A DNA stretch of 64,000 bases, taken from assembly GCA_945910005.1 (NCBI GenBank), contig OX246739.1, positions 38,119,598 through 38,183,597 on the forward strand, written 5' to 3'. The notes beneath the pieces are model-generated. The model was not told the origin of the DNA and did not search any database. It worked only from the letters and a program-made list of their open reading frames with translations. This document shows positions 48,957 to 61,160 of this stretch, one piece after another. The DNA comes from Isoperla grammatica (lineage: Eukaryota; Arthropoda; Insecta; Plecoptera; Perlodidae). Numbering within the stretch: the first letter of the stretch is position 1; each line of letters starts with the position of its first letter. The translations under genes and the position numbers were made by a program.

Positions 48957-49625
48957 GACCTAGGTAGGGCTGCCTAGGGCCTAGGCAGATTGCAACGTGA
49001 CAATGAAACCTAGGCTTTAGGCAGGGGGGTCTGTGCATCTTTTGGCTATAATTGCCTCCCATTTAGCCCACCAGGGTAGGCTAGGCCTAGGCCTACCGTA
49101 GTATTAATCTCTAACTTAATTATCAAGGGGCTAGAGTTTTTCGGTGTATAAATCAATACACTGTGTTAGAAGCCATAATGTAAGCCTAGCCTAGGGTAGG
49201 CTTAGACGTAGAGTTAGGCCTTGCTATACGCAGGCCTAGGGTAGACCTAGGCTTCAATTTGTTTGCCGAGCTTAGGCCTAGGCCTACACCTCACCTAGGC
49301 CCCTACCTAGGCCTAGGCCAAGGCCTAGTCTAGGCGTAAACTAGACGAGGCCTAAGATTCAGCCCTAGGCCTAGGCCTAGCCCTAGAGAACTAGGCCTAG
49401 GCCTATTCTAGGGCCATGGTTTATTGCAGGAGTTAGACCTAGGCCTAGGTCTAACAGTAATTATTTTGGTGCTTTAGCCTAAGTCTGGGCCTAACCTTGT
49501 AGGTCTCACACAAGTAGGCCTATCTAAAGGCATGCTAGGCCTATTGAGCAGTGGGCAGTGTTTATTCTTATGATTACGGGTGAGGCCTCGGCTGAATGTA
49601 CTGTATACTTAGGCCTAGGCCTAGA
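48957..49625. repeat. TAGGCC-word cluster
   Basis: Dozens of copies of TAGGCC/GGCCTA, often as CCTAGGCCTAGGCC, with no fixed period. The same word is scattered at 22,750-23,520, 55,480-55,540 and elsewhere. It behaves as a dispersed low-complexity repeat of this genome. Confidence 0.8.
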
Positions 49626-49634
49626 CTAGGCTAT

Positions 49635-50084
49635 CACTACGTTTATCAGGGCTTTTTAAGTCGATTTAAGGTAGAACGGTTTCCGTAAGTCGATACGTTT
49701 ATCAAGGCGTTGACAATTCGGCGTAAAAAAGCAACTTTGATATTCTCCCGACAGATGTCGTCAAATCGTCTTAAAACACGTACAGTAAGGCGGTGCGCAA
49801 CATTCAGTAAGCGGTGTTACACACATAACCTATCGCGTTCGCGCCTTGCAACAATTGTCAAATAAGTACACTCAGTTGCCGCTAGGTTGCGGAAAGATGG
49901 CGTCTTAAACCGTTTTAAGTGTTCATCACGTCAAATTAAATCGGTTTAACTGTTCTAAGTCACTTTGGAAAGTGACCTAAAGTTAAACCGTTGCTAAATC
50001 GATGTGTTTACCAACACCATTAAACCGATTCAACCCTTAAAACGATTTACTTAAACCGGTTTAAAGCTCCTGATAAACGTAGTG
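49635..50084. mobile_element. 450-bp CACTA/EnSpm-type MITE
   Basis: Ends are CACTACGTTTATCAGG and its inverse. TAT flanks both sides (49632-49634; 50085-50087). CACTA-starting termini with a 3-bp duplication define the CACTA/EnSpm group. Interior is rich in GTTTAA/TTAAAC words that pair. Confidence 0.85.
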
Positions 50085-50306
50085 TATGACTAGGTGTAGG
50101 CTGACTCCACCTAGAAAATGTTTGCAAGTTAATATATAGCTAGGCCTAGGCCCTATGATGTGTTTTGTCTTCTTTTATATGATCACTTTAAATTTAGTAA
50201 AAACATGTTTTTGTAATGTGCTTCATTGTTGTTGTTGTTGTTGTGACGGCTCCAAAGTCACCGTTTACATGTAGGAGTTCCAACTTGTAAAAAAAAAAAA
50301 AAAAAA

Positions 50307-50390
50307 TCAGCCCGAACCGGTAATTGAACTGTAGACCGTCTGTCTGCATTGGAAAGAGGAATGAATCAACTAGACCAACGATCCACACAC
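50307..50390 (-). repeat. tRNA-like SINE head with A tail
   Basis: Minus strand: A-box-like GTTGGTCTAGTTGATTCA, then B-box-like AGTTCAATTACCGG, then a poly-T/poly-A tract (50,290-50,306). The A tail downstream supports a retroposed SINE. Confidence 0.55.
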
Positions 50391-52108
50391 AAAAACATTC
50401 CTACTCTTTTCGTTTGCCATAACAGTAATTCATTCAGCAAAACAGTTAAATCCAACTTACCTTTTGAACGTCTTGAACTAAAAGCCACCGATTCATACTG
50501 ACGGTCGAACTGGTTTTAGGGTTTTTCATGTACCGGTACTTACGTACGCCATATTTAACATGATTCACATGTCAAAACGATGTATTTCAAAAATAGAAAT
50601 TAACTAGGCCTATCAAAAAACATACTATTTCTAAAAAAAAAAAAAAAAACTGGAACTTACTGATAAATAGGCCTTATCAAATCATGTGTAGGCCTATGTA
50701 CTACATACATAATCAATCTTGCAAAGGAATTCACACAAAAAGTGAGTAGAACAGCCAATCAGCTGTTCACAAGAAATATCCCAACTTTTCCTAGAGTTGA
50801 TTCCGAATGAAAAAATTTGAAACATTTTTTTTATTTAGGAGTAGCCTAAATCTGCCATTTTCCAATTTGTGAAAGGTGTGTAAAAATGCATCCTAATTTG
50901 GGATCACCCTGAAGCAAAGTGTTTAAACCTATTAAAGAATACAAAAACGACTGATTTTGATTTCTTTGTTTCATGAGGAAAGGGTAGGCCTACTTGCATG
51001 GTTGCTATAGGATGCCGTTAACACACTGGAAACTAATCATAGTCAGTGGAAATCTTTGAAAAACAAAACAAATAATATTAGGAGGCCTAGTCATCTTATG
51101 AGAGGACTCAAAACTAACATAGATAGTGCTGCTAAGCAACCTCCTTTCAGCGCCATTGATGAATAGCCTAATAACAATAAAACAACAATGAAAATTGACA
51201 GCTAAACCACTCCTAATAGAAGTTTATTTTCTTGCCACCAGAATGCATCTAGTCTATTTTGAGTACTCTCAATAGGGCACTAGCAACACCAAAAGACAAC
51301 AATGAAACAAATGAATTGAATCGATGGACAAACAACAAGCTGTCAACAAATAATGTCTTCTGATTTTGCAAAACAAAACAAAAAACAAACAAATAAACAT
51401 ACAAAACTTTCACTTAGTCCTTGTCCATCATTAAAAGTTTTAAATGGCGAGCAGTTACTATTGCTACACTTGTTTTTATTTGTATGGTTGCAATTTTATT
51501 ATTTTGACAGCTGATTGTTTGTCCATCAATTCAATTCATTTGTTCCATTGTTGTAGTCCTGATGTGACGTCAGTTGCGGGTTCCCTATATTATGTATTTG
51601 CAGATAGGCCTACATTGCAACTTTTAAATGTGAACAAATTGTACTTGTATGTGACCTTTCATTTTAACAATCAAACTGACAATCTGCCATTGTTGGGATT
51701 TGGTCAACTGGTTCGGAACACTTCTTTTCTACTCCCACCCTTAGTAAATGCCAGTGTAACCCTTGGCTTGCAGAGTTTCAGACAAATTTGTGTAAACATT
51801 CCTGAACTGACTATGCCTGTACATGTGTGGGGTGTAATTGCTCAAATTATTTGTCTATAGATAGACACATAAATATTTTTTTTTTTTTTTTTTTTTTTTT
51901 ATCATATGCCCACATTTGGCTTTATCAGGCCATCATGTAAGATCTGGTCAACCAGTAGAGACAGGCCTCCTTTTCTTCTCTCTTCATGCCGTTAGGCAAT
52001 GCGTCACGTTCTGTTTTAAGTTTACTACATCTGAAGAGGTGATTCCTGTCCTGTTCCTCCACTCCAAGGCCTATGTCTTAACTTAATCAATTTTTATGAT
52101 TTTTTTAG
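50391..52108. other. intergenic, upstream of calnexin
   Basis: Contains a foldback: 51,295-51,342 pairs with 51,505-51,560 (GGACAAACAAC, GAATTGAAT and CAACAATG words). A ~24-nt T run lies at 51,877-51,900. The 138-codon frame at 51444-51860 overlaps the foldback and is not called. An upstream non-coding calnexin exon could lie here but was not identified. Confidence 0.5.
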
Positions 52109-52128
52109 GGAACATATTCAATACCAAG

Positions 52129-55019
52129 ATGAATTGGAAGGTTTTATGCTTCTGTTTGATGGTCTTGATCCATGTGGAAGAGATAAAATCTGATGAGGAT
52201 GAAGATGATGGGTTTGTGACCACTGAAGAGGTAGGTCCAAAAATGAAACCAGTGGTTTTTTAAATTCATAACTTCCTTTAGTTAGATGAGCTATTACAAG
52301 GTTTCATTTTACTTGCAGGAAATGCCTCCAGTGGAGGAAGAGGTTGCTTATGCAAGCCCCTACCCATCTGGTAACGTGTACTTAGCAGAACACTTTGATG
52401 ATCCTAATCGATTCAAGAACAATTGGGTTTTTTCGGAAGCTAAGAAGGAGGATATCGATGAAGACATAGCGAAATATGATGGTAAATATTTAAAGTAAAT
52501 TGTGCATTGTCCCTAGGAGTTTTCTGTATTAATGGCCCTGTCTCAACTTGACTGCACCGCACATCAATAATTATTCAATTTCTTAGTAGTAGGTCTTTGA
52601 TTCAGCTTGATCGGACATCTGGTGGCTGAGTAAATTGAGTTTTAAAATCACTACGTTTATCAAGCGGACTGGGTTCAGACTGACTTCAGTGCGCACTGAG
52701 TTCGGAACCCGTTTAGCAAACATACTTCAATCCAAACTCCTCCTATTTATCCCTATCCCTAGTCCTATTAAACCGGGCTGGATCGGCTTCTTAACAGAAC
52801 TGAAATAAGCTCGAGCTAAGGTGTTTATCAGTCGAACTCAGTGCGCACTAAACTCAGCTCGCACCGCCAAGTGCAAGCCCAGTCCGGGTTGATAAACGTA
52901 GTGAATGTCACTGCACAGAAACTAGTGCGCCTGAAATGATCACTGGCAGGCAGCTCTTCGAGTCAAACCGAGCGGACAGATAAGAGATGTAGCCGGCTCG
53001 CGTTATTAAGCTCTTGGTTCTCTAAACACTATCAGTTGAGCACTTGCAGCTGTGCATTTCGTTTCAAGAGGTCCAATTCATACGTGAAGATAGGCTAAAT
53101 ATATATGCATGGCTGGAATAACACCTACTATTATTTTATTTGTTTCTGCATTATTGCATTGTATTCTTGTGAAACAATGCATTCACTTGTGTAAATGCTT
53201 TCATAAATGTCCCAAAAACTATATCAAGCTAAACAATGTTTAGCGCGAATACGAAGCTCAGCCGGCACTCTTGACGGGCAGTGACATCAATCCGCGTCCA
53301 GTCAGAAAACCACCGAAATGCTGTTGAGCGCAACAGATTTATTTTTGTGTGTGTCGTACTCGTAGGAGGGGCCAAACGGCTAGATAGTAGATAGGCAAGT
53401 AGAGGGTAAGAATATAGGGAACCCAACAGCTTACCTGGTAGGTGATAGCATAAAATTAGAGTTTACATATAAAAGAATCCAGACAGAAAACGTCGAAACT
53501 GTTTCGGCCAAACAGGGCCTTGTTCACTCGACGAGTGCAGAGGGATGATTAACCTAGGTATGTATAGATATTTACAAGCATCACGCCAGTAGCGCTGTTG
53601 GGTGTGGGTTTAGGGGAAAAGAGCTAGAAGGGGGGGGGGGGGGGGGGGGGGGGAATGTGTAGTGGAGTTGTAGCACATTCTTTTCATCAAAACCTTGAAT
53701 ATGAGGGAGTTTTAGAGGTGGGATAAATCGTCTAATGGCCTTACCGTTCAAACTGTGAAATTACACGCATTTAAACTTGTAAACGCCACTAGACACCGTG
53801 TGTTAGTTAGTACATACAGCGCTAGGCTATATGTGGCCAAATTTAGCATCTAACTGGTGAAGATTTCATTCTGCGGTTGAAAATAGTGCTTGATATTATT
53901 GTGATTTATCTTTTTTTTTTTTGATGTGTACTTATTTTGTTTTGTGTTTTTTTCCCTCTTATTGTCTTGTTTTGTTTGTGTTTGTTGTGTGTTAGGCCTA
54001 GGCCTATTTGTTGTTTGTACGTCTGAAACAAGTCCTGGTTAAAATGGCGGCTTGCCTTTTTAAGATTTACTGATGGGATTCATAATCTGCCCAACAATTT
54101 TAAAAGCCGTATTTAATTTAACATTTTCACAATTTGCCATTATTGACGTGGGAAGAACGACGCTGCTTAATCAGGTAGTTGCGCGGCATTGCCCTAGCGC
54201 TTCATTCGTTTTCACTAGCACCCTCAGTGGCCAAACTCGGTGCCTATAAGCCTATTGCAAGTAGGGTAATGATGGTTAAAAAAAGGTTGTTCAGAGGTTC
54301 ATTATTTTTTAAATATGTCCATCTTGTCATAAAAAGAGATTAATAATAATTGACTGCTACTTCATTAAATACTACTAGGAAAACGCTCTGTTTGACGCGT
54401 TGATAAGCGAGCGCGTCAATATCTACGAACTTTCTGGCGAAAAGATTTCAATGCTAATACAAACAACAATTCAAGAATGCGCATTGCAACAATTTTTCTA
54501 ATTTCCATAGCTATTATACTTCCCGACATTGTTGGATGCAGTGCAATGTGCGTTGCTAAGAATTTTCGCTGTCATGTTTTCGCCGCGGTCCGCCACCGTT
54601 ACTAACAGTTATTGACAGCAATAGAAATGTAATTTCTGCCTCTAATATGTATCAGATCGCGTTAACATTAGTATATTCGTGACCGGACAAAAATTTACTA
54701 TAAGATAGCCACCTCAAATTTTGCTGTAACTGCGTTTTAGAAAAATATTTTCGAGTAACTTTGGTGTAACTTTGCCAATACTTATCAGATCGCCATTACA
54801 TTAACATATTCGTGACCGGAAAAATCTGTAGAAAAATCTGGCTATCTCACATTTTGCCGCCATTTTGTTTCAGAAAAATATTTTGCAGTAACTATGGTGT
54901 AACTTTGTAACTTTTCGAACGATTTTGCCTCAAAACTATACACCTTCAATCCACATCGAGGCTTGTGGATGGTCCAAATTTCAAGTTGATCGGACTTTCC
55001 GTTCGACCGCTATCGACAG

Positions 55020-55063
<44 letters not shown>

Positions 55064-58000
55064 AGAACGAAGTGCCATAAGAGTCTCGTGGAAACGCTCG
55101 CTTCGCTCGCTTAATTAAGTTTAGTCGGGAGGGAGAGCTGGGATTACCTGACATAATTGTGCGCAAGATTTCGTACTGACACAGTAAACATTCAATAAAA
55201 TGGACAAACCGGAAATTGAACAATTTGTCAATTTGGCGTTTAATTATCTCAGCCCTAGGGGGTTTCTTGCATTGCTAATGGAAAGTTATGTGCAGATTCA
55301 GTTGTAACTAGGCTACCTAAAGGGTTAGAATGCAGTTCTTAACTTAATCGCAATAGGAATGGGAACATCTTATTTTTGGTAAAATTAGCATTTTGTTACA
55401 TTTTCAAAAATACATGTTCACTGATCTAGCATCTAAGATGCTACAAAATTGTATTTCTATTTTCTATCGATAATATAGTTAAACAAGTAGGCCTAACTAG
55501 TTTTGAGATGTTAAGTAGGCCTAAAATAGGCCTATGCTAGTCCCAAAGTGTCTGCCCGCCTTTTGATGTCCCAAAAGACTGACACCATGTGACCTTGTCG
55601 TTGATTGTGCCGTTAACATCAAACATTCCCGACCTAATTCTGTGTACTGTATGTTGTATTCTTCTAGGTCAATGGGCTGTTGAAGCGCCCGTCAAGGATG
55701 GTTTCCGAGGTGACTTGGGCCTAGTTTTAAAGTCTAAAGCAAAACATTCTGCTATTTCATCTCGTCTCAATCGTGTGTTTGAGTTCAAAGAAAGGCCCTT
55801 AGTGGTGCAGTATGAAGTTATCTTTCAAGAAGGACAAGAATGTGGTGGTGCTTATTTAAAACTTCTCTCTGAAGATCCAAAAACCAAAGAATTGCGCCAG
55901 TTCCACGATAAAACACCGTACACCATTATGTTTGGGCCCGATAAATGTGGCAACGACCACAAGCTTCACTTCATCTTCCGCCACCGCAATCCAGTTAACG
56001 GAACATTGTCTGAAAAGCACAGCAAGAAACCCAAAGATCGTTTGGAAGAACCATTCAAAGATAAACAACCACATCTCTACACTCTTGTTATCAGGTCCGA
56101 CAATACCTACGAAGTTTCTCTGGATAGGAAGGTAAGTGAACTTGAATCCGGAGTCAAGATAAATTCAAATCTTGGAAAAATTATGTTTCTAAAAAGTAGG
56201 TATCTCGAACTCTTGTGTCAATCTCTCCACTACTATGTGCCTTACCAGAGAACTGGCCACCCACCTCCCCAGGGTGTCGTGGTGGGAGGCTCCGGCTAGG
56301 GAATTTCAGCGAGAGTTTCGTGGGTAAGAGGGTGGTGCAGTCGTCGATCTACGTCGCGTTGAGGAGACAGTCTGTTAAGTTGTTGGGCGCCACCTGCTTG
56401 GGATTTAGGAGCAAGCAGGAACCTCCTATGTGGTACTGGAATTGTGGGGGGTTTTGTCGTATGAAGACAACAATTATCATTTGAATGCTTGGATATAAAT
56501 ATAATATATAATACAATTGCAAGCACAGGCCATACAATATGAACAATAACCAGGTAATTATGTATATAACGGTCCCCTGAGGCAATACAGGGATTACTAT
56601 ACAATGATTATAAACTAAAAGGTGATGATGTACTGTGTGATACAGTGAAAGAAGTGACACAATCTATCTCGTACTATAACCATACTTTTAGACATTGAAC
56701 ATACCTCGGAGGACATACAAAGCATGAGTCGAGGGCCTGACTCCTACATTTAGCCCAGCACCGGGGCTCTATAAGGAAATGTGTCCGGGATGTTCAATCT
56801 CCAAGAATGTATATATAAGTAATTACAATGATTAAATTTAAGTAATAGTGAACCATGAGATTAACTAAATTAATCCCCAGTACAATCCCGTGTACCAACC
56901 TACCCTATGAGACAGCGTAAGTCTAACGCTACAACAATATTGGCTATTATGAGTTAGCCCACAATATTCAATCACCAACCTATTATTAAAGTATATATAT
57001 TAACAAACAATAACACATTCATGAACCCCTGTCAAATCCAAAATCGGTGTTGGGTTGTCGGCCGTAGTTGAATTGCGGCGTAGACAAATTATCAAAAATT
57101 TCCCGCCAGGGTGTATGGAGCGTAGTACACCCTCTTAACGAGTTTAGTTAAAAAAATCTATGATTCTAAAGTTCGTGGGTACTCATCTGACACCTATGGG
57201 TTCCACTTGTCGATCACGGCTCCGGCTTTAGACCCCACCACGCTGCTCCAGGATCGGGACGCTAGTGCCTGGGTTGCACGCCACTGGCATGCACGGATGA
57301 CGATCTCGTAGTCAGCTGACGCTGCTCCGACCGGGACGTGAGACGCCACCCAGTATGTAGGCCTATTATTCTCGCGACGAATATTGAACTGACGTGCACT
57401 GTCTCACTGAATGTTCAGGAAGTTGTAGACAATGTAGGAAGTATCTATCGGCACGGTACACTATCCAAACTGCGTCCCACTTGACAATTTTCCCGATTTT
57501 TTAAATTTCCTTTATCTGCATGGTTTTAAGTTCCCATAAATCATAACACCATAGTCACCATACACAGTCCACAGGCAGGTATCACGCGTCAGTGTTTGGG
57601 GTAAACACTCTCTCAAACGTCACTTAGACAATACTCATCACCGAGCACCGTTTCCCTGTCAACTGGGATACTCTAGTTGTCGTAAAGCCAAATTGGGCAC
57701 GGCACGCCCGCTATTTATAATGTCGAGTTGTAAGTGTCATGAGAACCTTATATTCCCCGAATATAACGACAAATGTACAGAAAAATTATGGTCAAAATCA
57801 CACCAGTATGAGGGCGTGTACTCCACCTTGCACAAATTCGAAACAAACCACCTTCTCTCTCTCCCCGTCAAGAACAACAAAACTCTACTCGCGCAGTCTC
57901 GGCTCGAAACCTCGCATAGCGTCATCGTGGGCCAATGGGGTCACAGGTGACATCATGGTCGTCATGTGGTTTCTACTCCCCTCCGTCTCTTATCACCACA

Positions 58001-60486
58001 ATCATACGTCACACACGGGTGATGAGTCGCTGACTGGGGCTGGATAAACACATGTTGCGTTCCTGTGCACTGTAACGTCCGTTGGCACGTTACACTCTAT
58101 GTGATCCGAGAAGTATTAACTGATTTCACGTGTTTCCTTCTATATTTTGTAGGTTGTTAATGAGGGCAGTCTGCTGAAGGATTTCACACCAGCGGTAAAC
58201 CCTCCCGCCGAGATTGAGGATCCAAACGATAAGAAGCCCCAAGATTGGGACGAGCGGGAAAAGATTCCAGACCCACACGTAAGTTCTTTTACCCTGCAAA
58301 TAGGCATAGCCTAGGAATCAGTATCGGCAGGCCAAGCTCGACACATTTTCTTCAACTTCATTATCTTCGTAAATGGCGTTCTCTTGCCATTCCACCAACT
58401 CTCCACCTTTTCCGGTCCTCCCACCATCTTTCTCTATCCTCTACCACTGGCCATTCCTCTTCCACATCTTCTTGTACCTGGTACTGCCATCTATATCTAG
58501 GTCTTCCCACTCTTCTTCGCTCATTCACTAACTCAAAGACTTGTCTTGGGATTCTGTGTTCCTCCATTCTTCTCATGTGTCCATACCATTGTAGTCGGTC
58601 CCTGCCCATCTTGAACTTGAGGCTCTCAACTCCCACTTTCTTCCTTATCACACTACTTCGTATCTTGTCCAACGTGCTGACACCTGCCATAGCTAGAGAT
58701 CCGAGTAAATGGTTTTATTTTTGGGACAAATTCGTTTTTAAAAATTAAAAATTAGGTTTTAAGTGTTTCTAAAAAGTGGAAAATTCGGTGTTATTATGGT
58801 TTTATTTTTAAGCGAGTCAAAAGTTAAAGAAAAGTAAAATAGTATAAAAATCCGATATGACAAGGTACCGGTATTCAGTTCAATGAAAAAATTAACTGCA
58901 TACTAGAGGTGGCTCAGCGGTAAGATGCGAGACTAATTCGGGAGGTCGCCGGTTCGATTCCGGCCACCGGCAATTCTGACTGAAGGTTTTTCCGAGGTTT
59001 TCCTCAGTCGTTAAGACAAAAAATGAGGTAGAGTCCTAATTACAGTCCTCGGACATTCCTTCCTAACTATCCAAACCCCCTAACATAGCCTACCTAGTAA
59101 GTCACCTGAAGAGGGGTACATCAGCTAAAGCTAGTGTGCACCCTATAACAGGGATTCCTACGAAAAATGAATTAATATTTTACTAACATTTGGGCCTAAC
59201 CAGCCTGCTATAATTGTTTTCATATTTTCATAGTTAAGGTTAACTTGAAGCCTAAATGAAGCCCTAGACATAACAGCCTATGGTAGGCCTACTTCACTGG
59301 GAAGAACAACTTTTATTGGATGTTTGCTACATTTTTTAAATGAAATGGTTGAACTGCCAGCGACATTGGACAACAAATTCTTCTGAAGTCGGTGCCAACC
59401 ACGCAGAGAGCAACTAAGAGCGGTGATTAAACCGTTTTTTGACAATTGCAGTGTATTTAAATGGTGATATTGCCATATGTAGTTGTTATTTCGTGTTTCA
59501 ATATAGATTTCGGTGTTATTGCTCAGTTAACGACAAAGTAGGTGTTATTTCGTGATTCAATACATGTATTTTTGGGTCCACGGTCAAACAATTCGTCCAC
59601 ATTTTGTATCAAAAACACAATATTTTACATTTCGTTTTAAAAAATAAAACCATTTACTAGGGTCTCTAGCCATAGCCATAGCCATAGCTATAGCAAGAAA
59701 TATTCCCATTTTTTTTTACCATTTATGAGAGGGTTGTTAGCAAGTTACTCTAGGTAGGTAGTCTACTTTATTTAACAATCCAATTTGGGAAAGTTTTTTA
59801 AAATGCGATCTTTACAAGTTCTTCTATCATATGAACCATCTTGTGTTTTGTTTAAATTAGCTGGAATACTTAAGTGTTGGAAGGCTCCAAAAGCGTATCT
59901 TCGAGTAAGATGGGCCTATGATGAATTTGACGTTGACTGGGCTGGTTCTTCTGTTGTTAGGCCGTGAAGCCGGATGAGTGGGACGATGATGCGCCTGTCC
60001 AGATTTACGATCCCAGCGCGACGAAGCCGGAGGGCTGGTTGGACGACGAGCCCGAGACGATCCCCGACCCCAATGCGGAGAAACCAGACGACTGGTGAGT
60101 GTTGCGCCATATATCGGGCGAGCTTGTGATTGTCAGACGGTTTCAATGGCATATGTAGCACATTTTTTTCAAGAACGATGTTGTTAATGGTACAGGATTT
60201 ATTCTATTGGCTTTGTAATCGTCGAATTCATTGGTTGAAAATCGTTTTTCACAGGGACACTGATATGGATGGAGAATGGGAGGCTCCCCTGGTTACAAAC
60301 CCTCTGTGCGAAACGGCTCCAGGCTGTGGAGAGTGGAAGGCGCCTCTCATTGCCAACCCGAGGTACAAGGGCAAGTGGATTGCTCCTCTCATTGATAACC
60401 CCAATTACAAGGGCAAATGGCATCCACAGAAAATTCCCAACCCTCATCATTTTGAGGACAACCACCCCTTCCGGATGACGCCCATT
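52129..60486 (+). CDS. CANX: calnexin, luminal part (C-terminus outside the window)
   Basis: Coding exons 52129-52230, 52319-52481, 55668-56131, 58153-58278, 59961-60094 and 60255-60486 join with GT/AG ends and matching phases into 407 residues. Exon 1 starts [15 protein letters not shown], a signal peptide, followed by an acidic N-terminus. Exon 3 is the lectin domain with the CGGAYLKLL and [13 protein letters not shown] blocks (paired Cys) and [11 protein letters not shown]. Exons 4-6 carry the P-domain arm: four motif-1 repeats ([14 protein letters not shown] type) and four motif-2 repeats ([11 protein letters not shown] type), the 4+4 pattern of calnexin rather than the 3+3 of calreticulin. 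The protein is an ER chaperone that binds monoglucosylated glycoproteins and recruits ERp57. The exons for the rest of the lectin domain, membrane anchor and tail were not found up to 64000. Introns carry MITEs, an LTR-like fragment, LINE and SINE copies. Confidence 0.97.
52649..52903. mobile_element. 255-bp CACTA-type MITE in a calnexin intron
   Basis: Ends CACTACGTTTATCA and inverse, with AAT on both sides (52646-52648; 52904-52906). The 14-bp end is identical to the copy at 49635-50084, while the interiors differ (here GTGCGCACT and CAGTCC words pair). Confidence 0.85.
52907..55667. other. calnexin intron 2, no other gene
   Basis: Holds a G run (~23 nt near 53,631-53,653) and an A run (~39 nt at 55,024-55,062). 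A short repeat-like block near 54,640-54,900 has two versions of ATCAGATCGC and TTCGTGACCGGA ~120 bp apart, showing a diverged tandem duplication. Confidence 0.5.
56382..58094 (-). mobile_element. possible LTR plus primer-binding site of an LTR retrotransposon
   Basis: On the minus strand TGTAACGTGCC (58,084-58,094) looks like a 5' LTR start, a TATAAATA box lies at 57,712-57,719, and TGGCGCCCAAC (56,382-56,392) matches a primer-binding site of the tRNA-Lys type. No gag/pol was found beyond it and no second LTR or target duplication could be fixed, so this is tentative. It sits inside calnexin intron 3. Confidence 0.35.
58300..58690 (-). mobile_element. LINE 3' fragment (RTE/craniofacial-protein-2-like C-terminus)
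   Basis: A 109-codon minus-strand frame contains [18 protein letters not shown] and [11 protein letters not shown], the conserved C-terminal signature of RTE-type and related LINE proteins. Upstream domains are missing; the piece ends against the hAT at 58694. Confidence 0.75.
58694..59668. mobile_element. 975-bp hAT (TAGAGATCCG family) in calnexin intron 4
   Basis: TAGAGATCCGAGTAAATGG and its inverse (TAGAGACCCTAGTAAATGG) form the ends, with perfect GCCATAGC duplications (58686-58693; 59669-59676). It shares end type and GGTGTTATT words with the copy at 26503-26983. A SINE has inserted at about 58904-59170. Confidence 0.85.
58904..59170 (+). repeat. tRNA-derived SINE inside the hAT
   Basis: A-box TGGCTCAGCGGTAAGATGC (58910) and B box GGTTCGATTCC (58951-58961) are well preserved. 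A tRNA-unrelated body follows (GGTTTTTCCGAGGTTTTCCT and a GGGTACATCAG block). A CCACCGGCA segment follows the B box in place of an acceptor stem. It is the best preserved of the SINEs here. Confidence 0.75.
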
Positions 60487-61160
60487 GTAAGTAGCCAACA
60501 CTTGTTGTTCATTGGTGATGTGCAACAATACTTTTATCAATACAGTGGAGCATCGATTATACGTTTCGTACTTATAAGTTTTTTGTATTTATACGTGATT
60601 TCTATATGGTCTCGGCCATTTCCTATAATAATCAATGTTAAAATAATTTAATTACACATTATTTGGTTATACATTATTTTTGGTTATACGCGACAGAAAT
60701 TGTTCCCCCCAGACATCTTGGTAGCGATTATACGCTAATTGGTTTTATTTGTCATCCGAAATCACTTCCTGGAAGCGCAAGCTTTATCTCGTTCAGGATA
60801 TGCATCTGTGAATGGGCGAGAATGGAATGTTGTTATTGTCAAGCGGTCACCCCGCCTCAGGCCCTAGGCTGAGGGATCGTATAGAGCCAGCCCCTCATCC
60901 CCTCCCCCACAACTATGTTTCACAGAGCTTCTGTCTATGCAGATTGTTCCAAGTTTGTTGGTGTTTTTAAATTGATATCACGTGTTCATAATGGCTTGTT
61001 TGGTCGATTTGTTGTTTTATTATTATCCTCTGATTTTATACTAACATTTCACTATTGATCTGATCGTTTCATCAATTTGTTTATTTAAAATAATTCTCAG
61101 TGCTCTGATCTTGCCGACGTAATAGGCCTGCAGGCCAAGCGCGGGCGCTGTGGTATACAT
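60487..61160. other. downstream of the last visible calnexin exon
   Basis: I searched for the next calnexin exon (GLELWSM-type block) and did not find it. Sequence from 60,543 (CAGTGGAGCATCGATTATACG) resembles a pogo/Tigger end but has no clear partner. Confidence 0.45.

Noticed and set aside
51444..51860. 138-codon ORF upstream of calnexin
   Set aside because: Lies partly on a foldback repeat and shows no recognised domain or phase-compatible link to calnexin exons.
60543..60900. pogo/Tigger-like CAGTGGAGCATCGATTATACG start
   Set aside because: No inverted partner or TA duplication could be found.
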